DNA from: Linnemannia elongata | Lineage: Eukaryota > Mortierellomycota > Mortierellomycetes > Mortierellales > Mortierellaceae | Length of the DNA stretch: 64,000 nt | Assembly (NCBI GenBank): GCA_036320915.1 | Contig: JAXBDG010000008.1 | Location: 2,170,001 to 2,234,000, forward strand | Reading direction: 5' to 3' | Part shown: piece by piece, positions 41,960-54,838 of the stretch | Position numbering within the stretch: the stretch's first letter is position 1 | How the letters are laid out: the number at the start of each line of letters is the position of its first letter | The notes under the pieces: generated by a model | What the model was told of the DNA's origin: nothing | Databases searched by the model: none | The model's input: only the letters and a program-made list of their open reading frames with translations | Position numbers and translations under genes: made by a program

Positions 41960-44900
41960 CTAAAGTCTAGAGCGAACCGGTTCCAGTCTAAACTTGATCT
42001 CCTTCATGCCCTTAGAGACAGGGTTCCACTCGTCATACAGCTTCTTTAGTCGATCCATTTCTTCGTTGAGCACCTCGTCACCTCGCGCCTTGATCTCGTC
42101 CATGACACCGCGCATGCCCCAAGGGAGGTAGAATGGGTTGAGTGTCTGCTTGGCTCGGAAGGGGTGGAGGATCGGCTCGCTACGAGCCATCTCTGGTGTC
42201 AGACTCTTTGGTGGCTCGAGCAATGAGCGAATAGCCAGTCTGTCATAAGATAGACGAAGAGGTAATACTTTTAGTAAAGATATTACATATACGAATGACA
42301 AGAAAGAGCAAAGTGACATGAGAGAGATCAATTGAGACTTACAGGTACACTTCACGCTCCTCGTAGATGGTAGAGTGCCCCTCACCATAGATTGATCCTG
42401 CAACGACTTCGCTCAAGTGCACAAGCACACCATGGTCATCCACGCCTGAATTCCGGAGTCGTAGCGAGAACGAGATCAAATTGGTCAAAAAGTCGTCCTG
42501 GTATGTTGCTCCGTCAATGTAGACCGCTCGCACAATTGAGGGATGATGAATCGATGTCATGACCGCCGAGTACAGAGGGACGACTTGATCCTCCAAGGAT
42601 GCAACACAGGTGAACCGAACCCCTGACGTCAGTACGATTCCTAGAGCCTCACGGTACTTTTTGGCAATCTCGGTCTCAGAGTCCATGAACTCGAACAGTT
42701 CCTGAGCGGCCTCGGCTTCAAACCATCGCACGATCAAGTTCCCCTTCAAGAAGGGGAAGGGTCCGTGAGAGATTCCGGCCATCGCCAGAATACCGACTCG
42801 CTGCATCTTTGGATCCTCCGCCGCGACTCGAAGCATTCCCTCCTCAATCAACCTAGCGACAAGCATAGTACTGGTTGGTGTTCCTTGTGAGTGCGTGGCG
42901 ACCAGTACCAAGTCCGCCTCATGAAGGGCAGTCTTCCATTTCTCGTTCTTGACCAGGTTCTGGTACAGAATCTCGACCCTGTTCAGAACTTTACCCTCGC
43001 CCTCCAACGGAATCAGCGTGCAATCCTCCGGCTCCAGTTCCACATTGTGCACCTTGAGGTAATCTTTGAGCGCCAGGTGCATTTCGTCGCAAAACTTCTT
43101 GCTCGTTCCTGTAGGCTCTCCAATGACCGTTCGGATAAGCTTGACGGGGAACCAACCATGGACACCAATGATCGCGACCTTTCTGATACCACTCGTACCC
43201 CGCTGCTCCATCTGCGGCGAGGTTGGGACTTGAGGCGAAGAAGAGTTGGAGAACAACAGGTTGCTGAGGACATTGACGGCGCTCTTCATGATCGATGCAG
43301 AGCGGGTACGACGATGGCCTTGATGCGGGAGATCCGGCGGCTGCGCGATCAAACTGTGGTGAACATCCGGATATTGTTCATAGTAGTTGGGCAGAACGAC
43401 ATTCTTCTTCCGGAGAATGACCTTAGAGAGTGAGGCAACAGCCTTTCCTGCCTCTTTGGCAACTCCATTCTCCTGGTTCTCGCGTTCCTTGAGCTGTGCA
43501 AACGTCTGCCTGTCCTTGGAACCGTCCTTGCGGTCGTCCTTTGGAACAAGCCCGCTCTCCTTGGCGTTGTTTGCCTCAGCCAGCTGTGCAAATGTCCGAC
43601 CAGACTGCGTCTCTCCAAAGGTGATAGTGTTTCCGTCAATGTCCTTGCGTTCGCCCTCTTGGTAGTCGGTTATTTGATGTGAAGCCACCATGTCTTCTCT
43701 AGTCTTGTTTGCATCCTCTGTCTTGTTTCCGAGGCCAGGAATGATCGAAAGCCAGCTGTAACTGCTCGACACGGTTCCATTAGCGTTAGGATCGGTGATT
43801 GCATCGCCCTTGCTCTTGATCGCAGCGCTTCCTGGAGGGACAACCACGCTCAGCTGGGAAGTTCCGACCAACGCTGGCGCTATTGGTCCAGTTTCCTCCG
43901 AAGGAACTGCAATCTGGTCTGTTACTTGGGCCTGGGGAGGAGTCTGAGATCCTGGCCCTGATCCTGATACGTGAGTCTTCTTTGAGGTAGTCGGTGTAGT
44001 CGAAACAAGAGTCGAAGTCGATAATGATGTCGGTATTGCTGGGGTTGCTTCGTTGACGCTTGCAGGTCGAGATTCTGGCTCGATCAAGACGTCGCCACTC
44101 TTCCGCAGCTTTGTAGGTCCTGCCTCGGTGTCATCCTTTGCGCCATATCCGAAAATCGACCACCGCTTTTTCGAAGAGTTGGTTTGGCTGTCTGCGAGCT
44201 TGGTTACAGCGATTGTTGGTTTAGACGTAGGATCTGCTGTCTTGGTTGGGTCGTCTGCACCCTTGGCTTGTATTGGTGAAATCTCGAGTCCCGCATTCTG
44301 GATCTGGATATCATCCACATCCATTGAATTAGCCTCCTCAGACATTGCGGCGGAGGGGACGTGTTCGACCTGTGTCACTTTGGCAAGGGGGCTCGATTCT
44401 GTCGTAGCAAGAGTATCCTGGCTATTCAAAAGCCTGCTCCAGAGAATAGATGTGAGAAGCCCCTGCGTTGAAGAAGTCGATCCTCTGCGTTCTCTGACAG
44501 AAACGGAAGGTTGGGTGTGCTTGATTATGGAAGAAGGAAAGGTGGCGGATGATGGGAGAGAGGAAGGGAGGGATGAGCTGTCGCGACCAACGAGTCCACG
44601 TGTTTTCTGGAGGATGGTTGTTTCAGGTCCTGACGGTTCCCAGTCCATACTATCAGAGGTGTCCGGTTTGGAAAAAGGTGTGCTGGCTGATTCTGGTGCG
44701 GATGCTGTAGTTTTTGGTGTTGCTTTAGAGGATGTCGGGGAGGATGCTGTCGATATCATGTTGAGCATGGACGTGCGTAAGGTGAGTCCGTGCGGTTGGG
44801 TATATGAATTCTCGTGCGTCGAGTTGGGGCCGGGATTGGTTGCGTTGACAGTCGCGGAACTGCCTCCTGACCACCACGTGGTAAAAACACTCATAGACGA

Positions 44901-45689
44901 TCGTTTGTCGCTCGAGGCATCGCTGTTAGTTGTCGCGGCATGTTCGATCCTTTCAGGTATTGCAGTTGGAGGAGAAGATTCTTGTGTTGCAGTTGGTGTC
45001 GAATCCGCCGGTTGATCTGAAGAGGCGGAAGCTGTCAGGTGAACCGATGTGTCCGGCTGGGATGTCTCCATAGTGGTTCTTAGTGTTGCGGCTGAAATGG
45101 AAGTGGCTGAATCTGAGGGTGTGAAAGAGTGTCCCTCGAGGACTGTGCCAACAAATGCGGCGGGCATGTGAGACTGTGTGGAGACTGAGGCATTATCGTC
45201 GGAGGCGAGTGCAACTTTAAGGTCGAGTTTAGAGTGTTTAGTGGGCGAACCGGCGAGGGAGTTGTTGCTAGACTTGCAAATGATACTCTGTAAGGATTGC
45301 GAAGCACTGCCCGTAGTGGTTGTCCTGCCAACTGCAGTCTCAGCGTCGAAGCTGCTACTACTCTACAATGATGATACAAAACAAGGGTTGTAAGACAATG
45401 TATTTTAGTCGGTAGGTTCGTTTGGTCTGTGAGTTTTTGAATGGATTAAGTCCGCAACTCTGTGCACATATAAAAAAAATGGGTAAAATGAGCGCAAGGG
45501 CCAACTTACCCTTGCGGAGACTGAGGGTTCGACCTTGCCTGCAGTAGAGAGTTTGTCAATGTGAGCGAGGGAGGTCTTCCCTACGGAACTGTTGGATGAG
45601 GAACGTAATGGGGAATTGTCTTTGTGGGAGTGAATGGGAGATGAGGCGCCGTCGTCCATAGTATGATTGCTGTTGTTGTTGTCGCTCAT
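41960..45689 (-). CDS. YML020W-like alpha/beta hydrolase domain protein
   Basis: Three exons (45689-45510, 45362-42343, 42239-41960) give 1159 residues. The first about 700 are Ser/Thr-rich and disordered. They hold two repeats of the type GRTFAQLAEANN and RQTFAQLKEREN, near DITFGETQSG-like text. The hydrolase domain (about 790-1130) starts RKVAIIGVHGWFPVKLIRTVIG and has the nucleophile elbow VATHSQGTPTS with Ser885, GISHGPFPFLKGNLIVRWFE, and a conserved C-terminal part LHPFRAKQTLNPFYLPWGMRG. This is the fungal family of yeast YML020W, of unknown function; the Ser-His elbow suggests lipase/esterase-like chemistry. It is longer than the yeast protein (664) because of the N-terminal extension. 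The second exon alone is 3 kb, unlike the short-exon genes around it. Confidence 0.82.
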
Positions 45690-48600
45690 TGTCGGTTTAA
45701 AGTGCTGGCGAGCCGAGAGTGGGAGAGATAATTGAGAGAGGAGAAGTATGAAGAGGATGAGATAGAAATCTTTCAGGAGGTGCAGGGACGGGAAGTTACT
45801 TAGGATCGATTGTTATGGTATCTGTGAATAGAAGGGTGGAGGGATTCGTAGAAAAGAGGAGTGAGAGGAGAGAAGAGCAGAAGGAATGAAGAAGAGGCAA
45901 CAAAATGACGAAGAGAAGAAGGAAGACAAAAACTCAAACGACAAACGAAGATGACATCGCAGGCAAGCAATCAATCCCAGTGCCAGAAATGTAATCCCTC
46001 TCGATGTTTGATGTTTGAACACGTAAAGATTTTTCTTTCAGACTCCGAGTGACTGCTGTCACATGAAATACCATATATCTGGTGCCTTTACAACGTACAA
46101 TTATGCCGTCATTGCGAACTCATTTCTATGTTATTTTATTATGTAGAGATGATAGTTATGCCAAAGGAAGCAAGGAAGCGTGTAGGCGTTATCAATTACC
46201 CCCGGTTCAGATGCATACGCCCAGATGTAATATCTCATACTGCGAATGCTTGTCGAATAACGATAGCAGTAGGGGACAAGCGGGCAGTAGGGGACAAGCG
46301 GACAAAAAAATGTACATCATGTTGAAAACCCTACGAACAATCGAATTGGTGGCGCATAATGACTATGAACCGCGCTCTGACCCGATCAGATCCACTTACT
46401 GACCTGAATTGTCAAACATATGTACTCCCAAATATATCCTGCGGGGGCAAAAGAAAAGAGAACGAGAGGGTGAACAAACAGCTGAGAGCCGAGTTCAGGG
46501 AAAGAAGAAAGGAGGCGATCGAGGGATGCAGTTGCCCAATATGCTTTTTTCTTCAATGACCACTCTCTTTTGGTTTCTAGCCCATTTTGACTTTCTTTCC
46601 CTTCTTTTTGAACCTTCTGGATCAAAGAGGACCAAGGGGTGTCGAAAGGGGTGCAGCACACAAACAGAGAGAGACACACACATACACAACGAAAGTGCAC
46701 CTTGGGAGAAAAGGGAGAGATAATGAGGGAGAAAGAGGGAAGGAGGGAAGGAGGGAAGGACAGACAGAAAGACAGAGAGGCAGAAGAGAGAAGAGAGACA
46801 TTGCAAAGAAAAAATGAGAGAGAGAGAAGGGAGAAGGGAGAAGGCAGAAGGGGAGGCAAAAAAGAAGCAAAAGAGAGAAGGAGCGAAAGAAGGAAGAACG
46901 AAAACATGGCTAAAAAAGAATGGGCCCTGGGATCAAACAATTGAAGTGGTTTTTTGCAACACAAATTGAGTCAAGGAGATACATCGTATCCTTGAGTTTC
47001 TAAGCAATGGTCTAAAGTGTAGATAATACTACAGTTCGGGGCGCGTCAATTCACTGACCAATAGTAATCAGATATGATGGGGGAAGGAGAGTACAAAAAA
47101 AGTGGAGGGTTTACTGCATACCCTCGTTTGTTGAGTCCGACTTCTATGACAAAGCTACCCTTGAGCAATGAACAAAGTATGGGAATTCTCAGGAAGGGTC
47201 GAGATGTTTAGTCGGAGGGAAGAGAGAACGAGCTTTCCTATTTCTTCTGACTTTGCCCCATTGCTCGTCTCATTCTATTCACTGAATAATGCTTTTTATT
47301 CCTATTATTGCGTGGAGGAGGTGTAGGAGGGGGGAGGAGTAGGAGAAGGAGGGGACAGGAGTGGCAAGGAGGTGCAAGGGCAGAATGAGATGCAAGTCTG
47401 TGTGTGTCTGTGAGTTCATCCCCTTGTCGTGTTCTTTCGTTGTCCTTGTCAATTGGCCCTCAGAAGGAGGAACGCGAGAAAAAGGGCCAATACAAAATGA
47501 AGACCACCCATTCAACCAGTCCGCCTGTCAGTCAGTCACTCCAGTCAACAATCGCATAAGTCCAGTCCAATTGGACTCCCTATTCCCTCGGGCTTATTGC
47601 TATCCGACGAAGAAAAAAGACAAAACACAACAAAAGAATACCATGCCTCTCTTTTCGTGATTTTCTTTGAGGGATGCATTGATGCGAGAAAGCAAACCAA
47701 AAATATCATTTGCCATCATCATCACCGCCTTCATCATCAGCATCCATCAATACAATCCATCACCATCCAAATAGCCCTGCACCATAATCAGACACAATTT
47801 AAAATAGCCCTTACCATCTCATCAATCATCATCAGCGCACCTAATGTACACATGTGTGTTAGGAATCGCTTGGTGCAAGGTTGATTGTCATCCTTGAGCA
47901 AACAGCTCCTTCACTCTCTCCTTCATCCTACTCCCCTTCCACACGTATTCACCCTTTGAAAGGATGGCGGTCCTTCTCTCCCTCTCTCTTCATCCCCCTT
48001 CCCTTTTCTTAAAGGTCGACCTCTTCTTCCTCTCACCACCACTCTCCTACCACCACCACTCTCCTACCCCCTCCTATCGCTCCATCCCTCTATGTTCCCC
48101 ATTGGTGGGTAGGGCAGGGCACACATCGATTCAAATGTCGAGTAATGGAGTAATGTTGCACCACATTCCAATGCTATTTACCCTTTCGTCTCGATGGAGT
48201 TTTGTGTCCCGAATGCAGTAAGGAGGAGAGATAGAAAAATAGAAACAGAAGGTTGTAGGTCAAGTCGAGACAGAACTGTCCGAAGAAAAATAAATCGCAC
48301 TCTCTCCAAAAAAAGAGAAGCTGTTCCTCATTCCTCGTAACCCTTCGAAAATCTGCGATCTCCCTCCCCACCCCCGCTTTTTTTTTTTTTGTCTTCTTTT
48401 TTTTTTTTTTTCTAACCCACATCATCGACAGCATCCACAAGGGCCAGATCGTCGAGTCGCTCGTCTCTCTTTCTTTTGATATTGCTTATTGTTTAATCAA
48501 TGTTGATACTGCCTCTGTATGCTGATTGCTGTCATCGCCACTTCCTCCACGCGAGAATTCCTTGCAGCGTAACCTCCACCCTGGCTTGCCTGCAAAAAAA

Positions 48601-49159
48601 AAAACCAAGAGGTAAGGGTTGCAAGATTCTTAATGGCATTTGTGCTATCCCTCGTACATCATTCATCCACCCTCTTTCTCTCTCTTTTCATTTTTCACTT
48701 TTTCTCTCTCTTTCTCTCTCTTTTCTCTCTTTTCTCCCTTTTCTTTTATTTTGTTTTCCTTCTTCTTGCTTGTCCCTCTCCACTCTCTACTTTTATCTCT
48801 CCTATCCTTCTTTTCTCTCTTTCCCTCTTTCTCTCACCACCCCTCCACCCTGCCATCACAACCTTACTTTTGTGTACCTCTGTCCTGTCTGTCCTTAACC
48901 CCTTCTGCCCCCTTTGAATCATCCTTCCAGCTTTTCGAGTCCCCTTCACGCTCCAATTCCTTTCTCTACCTCCTCCTCCTCTTTCAGATAAAACCCACCT
49001 TCACCTTTTCATATCCAGAATTCCCTTTCTTTTTCCTCCCTTTCTCGCCTTTGCCTGCCTTTCCATTTTTCCCGAGATCACGGTCACCGCTCTCGCTGTT
49101 GCATTTTATTCCGCTCCCTCAACACCTCCCTCCACTTGAAGCAGTTCCCTTTTCCCTGG
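45690..49159. other. Divergent intergenic region, 3.5 kb
   Basis: Near 45690-45960 the + strand is purine-rich (leader of the minus-strand hydrolase gene). From 48640 to 49135 it is pyrimidine-rich (leader of the APSES gene). In between are an exact 18 bp tandem duplication (46266-46301), a long purine tract (46640-46900), and T/CT runs near 48380. No gene was recognised. Confidence 0.5.
46266..46301. repeat. Exact 18 bp tandem duplication
   Basis: Two head-to-tail copies of GCAGTAGGGGACAAGCGG. A GCTTGTC at about 46249 could pair with the GACAAGC inside each copy. Confidence 0.8.
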
Positions 49160-51582
49160 ATGCTTGGACACCAACAGCTGCTCCAACAGCAGCATCAACA
49201 GCATCACAACCAACACTCGCTTCAGCACCAACACCCACATCCTCTCCAGCATCCTCACCCCATCCAGCATCAACAGCAACAGCAACAGCAACACCCTCAC
49301 CCTCTCCAACCAGCTCAGTACCAGCAGCAGCAGGAGAGCCATCAGGACTTTAACAAGCCTGCTAGTGGCAAAAAGTTGAGCCACCCTCCCCCACCTCCAC
49401 CTCCTCTCTCTTCTTCCTCAACCTCGTCCATCGTCACTGTCTCTGCCATCAACATCAAGTCATCCTCCGCCAGTGCTTCCCTCCCACCCGCCTACCCTTA
49501 TTCCAACCACTCGGTCGGCCCCGTCTCCACAGCTTCTCTGCCTTCCGTCTCATCGTCATCGAACACCCTTGCATCCGCCGCGGGAGATGCATCAACAGGC
49601 ACGGGTGAAAACTTTGTGCCCAACATCAAAAAGGCAAAGTACTCGACCTCCCTTGACCCAAGAGGGTTCATCCCAGGTAAACCACCACGCATCCAAACCG
49701 ATAAACCACCTCGTTAGTATGGATCTGCGGATCGTACCCCCCATTTCTAACACTACTCATATTCACATTGATGAATGCCTCAACCCAGTATTTGAGTATG
49801 ATCTCTATGGCCATCCGATTATGTGGGATCAAGAGAATCTCTACGTCCACTTCACCGGCATCTGGAAGGCCTTGGGTAAGACGAAAGCGGACATTGTCAA
49901 GATCATTGATGCCAATCCGATCCTGGAGACCATCATCCGCAAGGTTCGAGGTGGATTCTTAAAGATCCAGGGCACCTGGTACGTCAGTCCCGACAATTCC
50001 ATGGTCTCCTAAATGTGTCATGAAATTAGCATACTAAAAACACCAGTTCATTCTATATTAACTATCTCCTCCTCATCCTCCTGCTCATAACAACTACTCA
50101 TGAAAACCTAGGATGCCACATCAGGAGGCCTACGATCTGGCTAAAAAGACTTGCTACAAGCTGCGTCATGAGCTGGTCCCTGTCTTTGGGGCTGGCTTTG
50201 TCAATGACTGTATCCCACCAGACACTCCTGGATTTGGTTCCATCCACTTGACAGTCGTTCGTAGACGTGCCTCTGAATGTGTCGTTGGTCAGCGCCAGGC
50301 CGTCATTGGCGCCCAGCAACTTCGACTCCAACAGACTCATATCCATCCTAGCCTAAAGAGACGGTACTCTAGCAATGATGTGAGTCGCCTCAGTCGATTC
50401 AATCAATCTGGAGGACCGCCCACAGCCAGCCAGCTGTCCTCGACATCGTTTCTACTCAACCGCAACAAGGACTATCCGAGGGACGATAGTGTAGATGGCG
50501 ACCAGGAGGATGACTTGGATCTAGATCTGGACGAGGAGGATTCGAGTGCCACTCAAGCCAGGAAAGCGAACGACCTTAACCGCAAACAACGATTCCACCG
50601 GATGGGTCGCTTCAACTCTATGGGCGACAATGAAGATGATGATGATGACGATGATGATCGTCTGTTGGACGGATCCACCGCCGACGAGGAAGAGCATCGA
50701 TCGCTCTCAGGTTCCTATGACGACGACGATATTGATGTTGACGGAGAATCTTGTTTCAGTGAACAAGATGACCCCATGTATAGTCTTGCCCGTTTGGACT
50801 TGTCGCGCCGAAACTCGTCGCCCATGCCTTTGAGCACGGCGTATGCACTCTCTGCCGGCATGGATATCAAATCTACAACTGTTCGAGCCAGACGTGGCCG
50901 TCCACCCACGCGGAGCCCCATGCCTGTAACCAACCGAATCGCGGCCAACTATGTTGCTTACAACAACTATGTTTCAAGCAATACTCAGGCTGCACAAGGT
51001 TTTGGACGTAATAGTGGCTCTACTCGTACTCAAAAGCAGCAGCTTCGCCAGCAGCAAAAGTTGCAGAACCAATTACAGCAACAGCAACAACAACAGCAGC
51101 AGCAGCAGCAACAACAACAACAGTTACAGCAGCAGCAACAGTTCCAACAACAACAGCAGCAGCATATGCATCAACAACATTCCCAGCAACAGCAGCATCA
51201 CCCTTTCCAGCTGCAGCCAATGCCAATGCAGCAACAGCCGCAACATCCTATGCAGCCTAGCCAACTATCGCCTGACCAAGAGCATTCTAACTACCAGCTA
51301 CAGCAGCAGCAACAGCAACAGCAGAGCGCAAGTTCTTCGCCTGGTCTGTCGCACCAAGAACTGGTCGAGTTTTTCAAGGCTGGTCAGGCTCTTCAGCGGA
51401 TGTCGCAGGATGATGGCAGCCGGCCCTGGAAGCAGGATGGAGGAAGAATGATTTTGCCAAAGAAGATTGTACTTGGCGAGCAGGTCTTCCAGTGTGTTGG
51501 AGGCGAGTACAAGTGTGTGCCTGAACCCAACAACACGGCCTCATCTAAGGCGCCTGGAGAGGACGATGGCTGGTCGCGTTGA
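49160..51582 (+). CDS. APSES/KilA-N transcription factor, Xbp1-like
   Basis: Three exons (49160-49676, 49789-49978, 50112-51582) give 725 residues. The N terminus is Gln/His/Pro-rich, ending in YSTSLDPRGFIP. The DNA-binding domain spans about 173-275: VFEYDLYGHPIMWDQENLYVHFTGIWKALG, KADIVKIIDANP, KVRGGFLKIQGTWMPHQEAYDLA and CYKLRHELVPVFG. The block YVHFTGIWKALG with RGGFLKIQGTW is that of the Xbp1-like APSES group, which represses cell-cycle genes under stress in yeast. Acidic Asp/Glu runs and a Gln-rich tract (about 545-640) follow. The first intron ends at CCCAG 49788; this alone keeps the frame and restores DPRGFIPVFEYD. A nearer AG at 49728-49729 breaks it. The start is the first ATG of the frame. 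Confidence 0.87.
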
Positions 51583-51608
51583 TCTCTGATTGGCTGGTGT
51601 AACCTGAT

Positions 51609-51611
<3 letters not shown>

Positions 51612-51642
<31 letters not shown>
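51612..51642. repeat. T31 homopolymer in the 3' flank of the APSES gene
   Basis: Thirty-one consecutive T start 30 nt after the stop codon, in the probable 3' UTR. Confidence 0.85.
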
Positions 51643-52233
51643 CGTAAGACTCCCCTCTTTTTCTTTCTTTGCATGCCACTTTGTACAGATCTTTAATCTT
51701 TTCTGCGATGGATATGATCCCCCTTCATGTCCATTGCATTGAGATGTGGCTTTTCTTCTTTTCTTTCTTTTTGTTATTTGTCGATGATTTGAAGACCCAC
51801 CACCCTCTTTCGCTTCTCCAACGTTGTCACCCAAGGATGTACCATAACGACCCCCCTCCTCCCTTTTTTTCCTTCAAAAAAAAAAGTGAAAACCTGTTCA
51901 TACTTGACCACCTTTTTATTATTCATACCCCACGATACCTTTTCCCTCGCCTTTCTTTCATTCTCCCGCCCCTGTTATTTTCTTTTACTTCCTACCCTTC
52001 TTCTCTTCTCTCGCTTGACTTTGCCCGATTGTAACCCCCTTTCACTCAATCGACACTTCTTAACTTCGCCCTTTTATTACTTAATGGTTTCTTTCTGGTT
52101 CCTTTCGTTTCTTCGTTTGTTTTTCAGTTGTCATGAGCTCCCCTTCCCTCCTTGCGTTCTTTTTATTGCTGTGTGGTGTCTTCATTATTCCAGCCCTGTT
52201 TGTTTGTTTTGTTAGATTCTTGATGTACTCTTG

Positions 52234-52239
52234 AATAAA
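52234..52239 (+). terminator. Candidate poly(A) signal of the APSES gene
   Basis: AATAAA lies 652 nt after the stop, which would give a long T-rich 3' UTR. Confidence 0.4.
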
Positions 52240-52770
52240 AAAGATGAGAATAAGGATTAGCATTGAGGACATGGAAGAAAAAGGGTGGCAACATGTGTTT
52301 TGTTAATGAATATCTATCTGATTGAGAACTGATCGCAACTGATTAAAATATGTGCGTGGTGATGTGGTGATATGGTGATGTGATGAATTTTGATGGCCTG
52401 ACAGGCTGACACACGGGCCAGGGAAACACCCGCCCACATGGGAAAGTGTTCGTTATCTCTCTCTTGATCAGAGAAAGAGGAGAGAGAAAATACTTTCATT
52501 CCCTCCCCGCAGAAGAAAAGTGCTCTCAAATTGACGATGATGCTTTCTGCTCGCTATTTCAACAGTGACGTGACTGTGTACATCCGCATTTGGCAACCCG
52601 CCCTCTTATCGATAAACACACAAGGCAACGACGACGAGTGCGGGGGTTCTTTTTTTTTTTTTGTTGTTGTTATTTATCCCTGCCCTCTTCTTTTCTTCTC
52701 TTCCTTCTTCTTGATCCCTTTTCCCATCAACCCTCTCCCCTCCTCTCCCCTCACGATCATCCAAGCAGCC

Positions 52771-54483
52771 ATGCTCCGCACCATCTCCCTCTCAAAGTCC
52801 TTGACTTCCACCCTCACCAAGGTAACAATCTTTTACTTTCACACACTCTTTCTCAACTCTCACACGCTCCCCTTTTTGTTCATTGACTATTATATTTCGC
52901 TCGATCGGCAACAGCAATAACATCAACTTTTCCCACACCCTCATCATACATACACACTCAACCCATGTTGCCTTGGACCCTTGCTTTGCCCTTTTGACTT
53001 TCACACATACCCAACATAACTTCGAGTTGTAACAAGGAATGCAGAAATATATTAACGAGTTGTTATTGCCGTTGTTCTCTGATCTATAGATGGGTCCCCG
53101 TGCCATGAGCACCTCCACCATCCTTCCCCAGGGTCAGGATGTAAGTTGCGCGTCGTTGCCTTCGTTTACTTTCTCTCAAGTCAATTGGATCTACATATCG
53201 ACATTTGACTCTAGCAGCAGCTATGGAAAGGGACAAGCAAAATAATGAAAGAAAGAAGAGACCATGGACACGGGAATAATAAGCAAGGCGCCAATATACA
53301 AGAGCAATCGACAGAGAACTAATAACCTTTGCAAACATGGATAATAGGTCCCCTGCTCCAAGCTTGGAGGTCGCTACACCGTTACCTTGATCCCCGGTGA
53401 CGGTATCGGACAGGAGACTGCCTCGGCTGTTAAGACCATCTTCAAGGCCGCCAACGTCCCTGTCGACTGGGAGCAGTTCGATGTCTCTGGCTACACCTCG
53501 GCTGACGACAAGACTTTCAAGCAGTCGGTTGAGTCCTTGAGACGCAACAAGATCGGTCTTAAGGGTATTCTTTACACCCCCGTCTCCTCCCTCGGCCACT
53601 CTTCCTTCAACGTCACCATCCGCAAGGACCTCGACATGTACGCCTCTCTCGTTCTCTGCAAGAACATCCCTGGCTACCCCACCCGTCACGAGGGCGTCGA
53701 CTTTGCCATCATCCGTGAGAACACCGAGGGAGAGTACTCTGGCCTCGAGCACCAGTCCTACCCCGGTGTCGTTGAGTCCCTCAAGGTTATCACCCGCACC
53801 AAGTCTGAGCGCATTGCCCGCTTCGCCTTTGACTTTGCCCTCCGCAACAACAGAAAGAAGGTCACCTGCATCCACAAGGCCAACATCATGAAGTTGGCTG
53901 ATGGTCTCTTCCTTAACACCTGTCGCGAGGTCTCCAAGGAGTACGCCTCCTCTGGCATCAAGTTTGACGATATGATCGTCGATAACGCCTCCATGCAGCT
54001 CGTCTCTAAGCCCCAGCAGTTCGACGTCATGGTCATGCCCAACTTGTACGGTAACATTGTCTCCAACGTCGGTGCTGGTCTCGTCGGTGGTCCCGGTATC
54101 GTTCCCGGATGCAACATTGGTCGCGAGTACGCCATGTTCGAGCCCGTAAGTGTCTTTTTTTTGTGCTTTATTGCAATCGCCTTTCTGCTCTTTGTCACTC
54201 CAGTTGCTTCCTAGTTCTCGCTTCTAACAGTCGTTTCCATTTGACAATTTAATAGGGCTGCCGTCACGTCGGAAAGGATATCCAGGGACGCAACACCGCC
54301 AACCCCTCGGCCATGATCCTCTCTTCGGTTATGATGCTTCGTCACCTCGGTCTCGATGATCACGCCAACAAGATTGCCAACGCTGTCTCCAAGACCATCA
54401 TGGGCGGCGCTGTCAAGACCCCCGACATGGGCGGTTCTTCCACCACCACCGATTTCACCTTCGCTGTCATCTCCAACCTGTAA
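52771..54483 (+). CDS. IDH1: Isocitrate dehydrogenase [NAD], subunit 1, mitochondrial
   Basis: Four phase-0 exons (52771-52821, 53090-53140, 53348-54145, 54256-54483) give 375 residues, near yeast Idh1 (360). The two 51 nt exons encode the mitochondrial presequence ([17 protein letters not shown], then [10 protein letters not shown]...). The catalytic fold starts [79 protein letters not shown] and [19 protein letters not shown] are all family blocks. NAD-IDH oxidises isocitrate to 2-oxoglutarate in the TCA cycle as an Idh1/Idh2 octamer. Closeness to Idh1 ([21 protein letters not shown], with Ser/Gly where Idh2 has catalytic residues) makes this the regulatory, AMP-binding subunit. GC-rich third codon positions fit a highly expressed gene. 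Confidence 0.93.
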
Positions 54484-54838
54484 ATCATCTTTCTATTTTC
54501 CATCTTTCCCAACTCCCTATTCTCTCCTCTCACTCGGTTAGATCATTTTGAACACATGGTTTGATTGATACACGCACTCCCGACTCTTTTTGCTTTTCAT
54601 GCGTACTTTTTTTTTACTTTGTTTTGTTGCTCTTTTTTTATTCATTCTCATCTCATATTACCCACCCCTCAAACACACACTCCCCCGCATTCTTCACCTG
54701 TGTTGATCTGGATCACGCCCATAGATGCACGCACCACGATAATAAAAAAAAAAAACTGTTATTTCAGATTTCATTTTTTTCCTTGCTCCAAGACTTTTTT
54801 TTTTTTTCAGATGCATTATCGCTTTTATGTTTTATGGT
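54484..54838. other. Tail-to-tail gap, IDH1 / NuiA-like gene
   Basis: T-rich 3' flank of IDH1 with short A/T runs (54738-54756 and 54796-54809). No gene was seen. Confidence 0.5.

Larger units (their letters stand above)
51583..52770. other. Intergenic, APSES gene 3' UTR to IDH1 promoter
   Basis: The first 650 bp is T/CT-rich and ends at an AATAAA (52234-52239). Then comes a GTGATG-type repeat at 52355-52385, and a CT-rich leader at 52680-52765 just before IDH1. No gene was seen. Confidence 0.5.

Noticed and set aside
44053..45015. Plus-strand frame of 320 codons opposite the hydrolase gene
   Set aside because: A shadow of the Ser/Thr-rich minus-strand exon; the minus strand reads through into the conserved hydrolase domain.
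46386..46964. Hydrophobic minus-strand frame
   Set aside because: Translation of a purine tract as Ser/Leu/Phe; no start context or motif.
49677..49729. Short first intron (GTAAAC to TTAG) in the APSES gene
   Set aside because: It breaks the reading frame. The acceptor at 49788 keeps frame and the conserved DPRGFIPVFEYD join.
50546..51451. Second-frame polyN/S proteins inside the APSES gene
   Set aside because: CAG/CAA repeats are open in all frames; only the QQQ frame continues from the DNA-binding domain.
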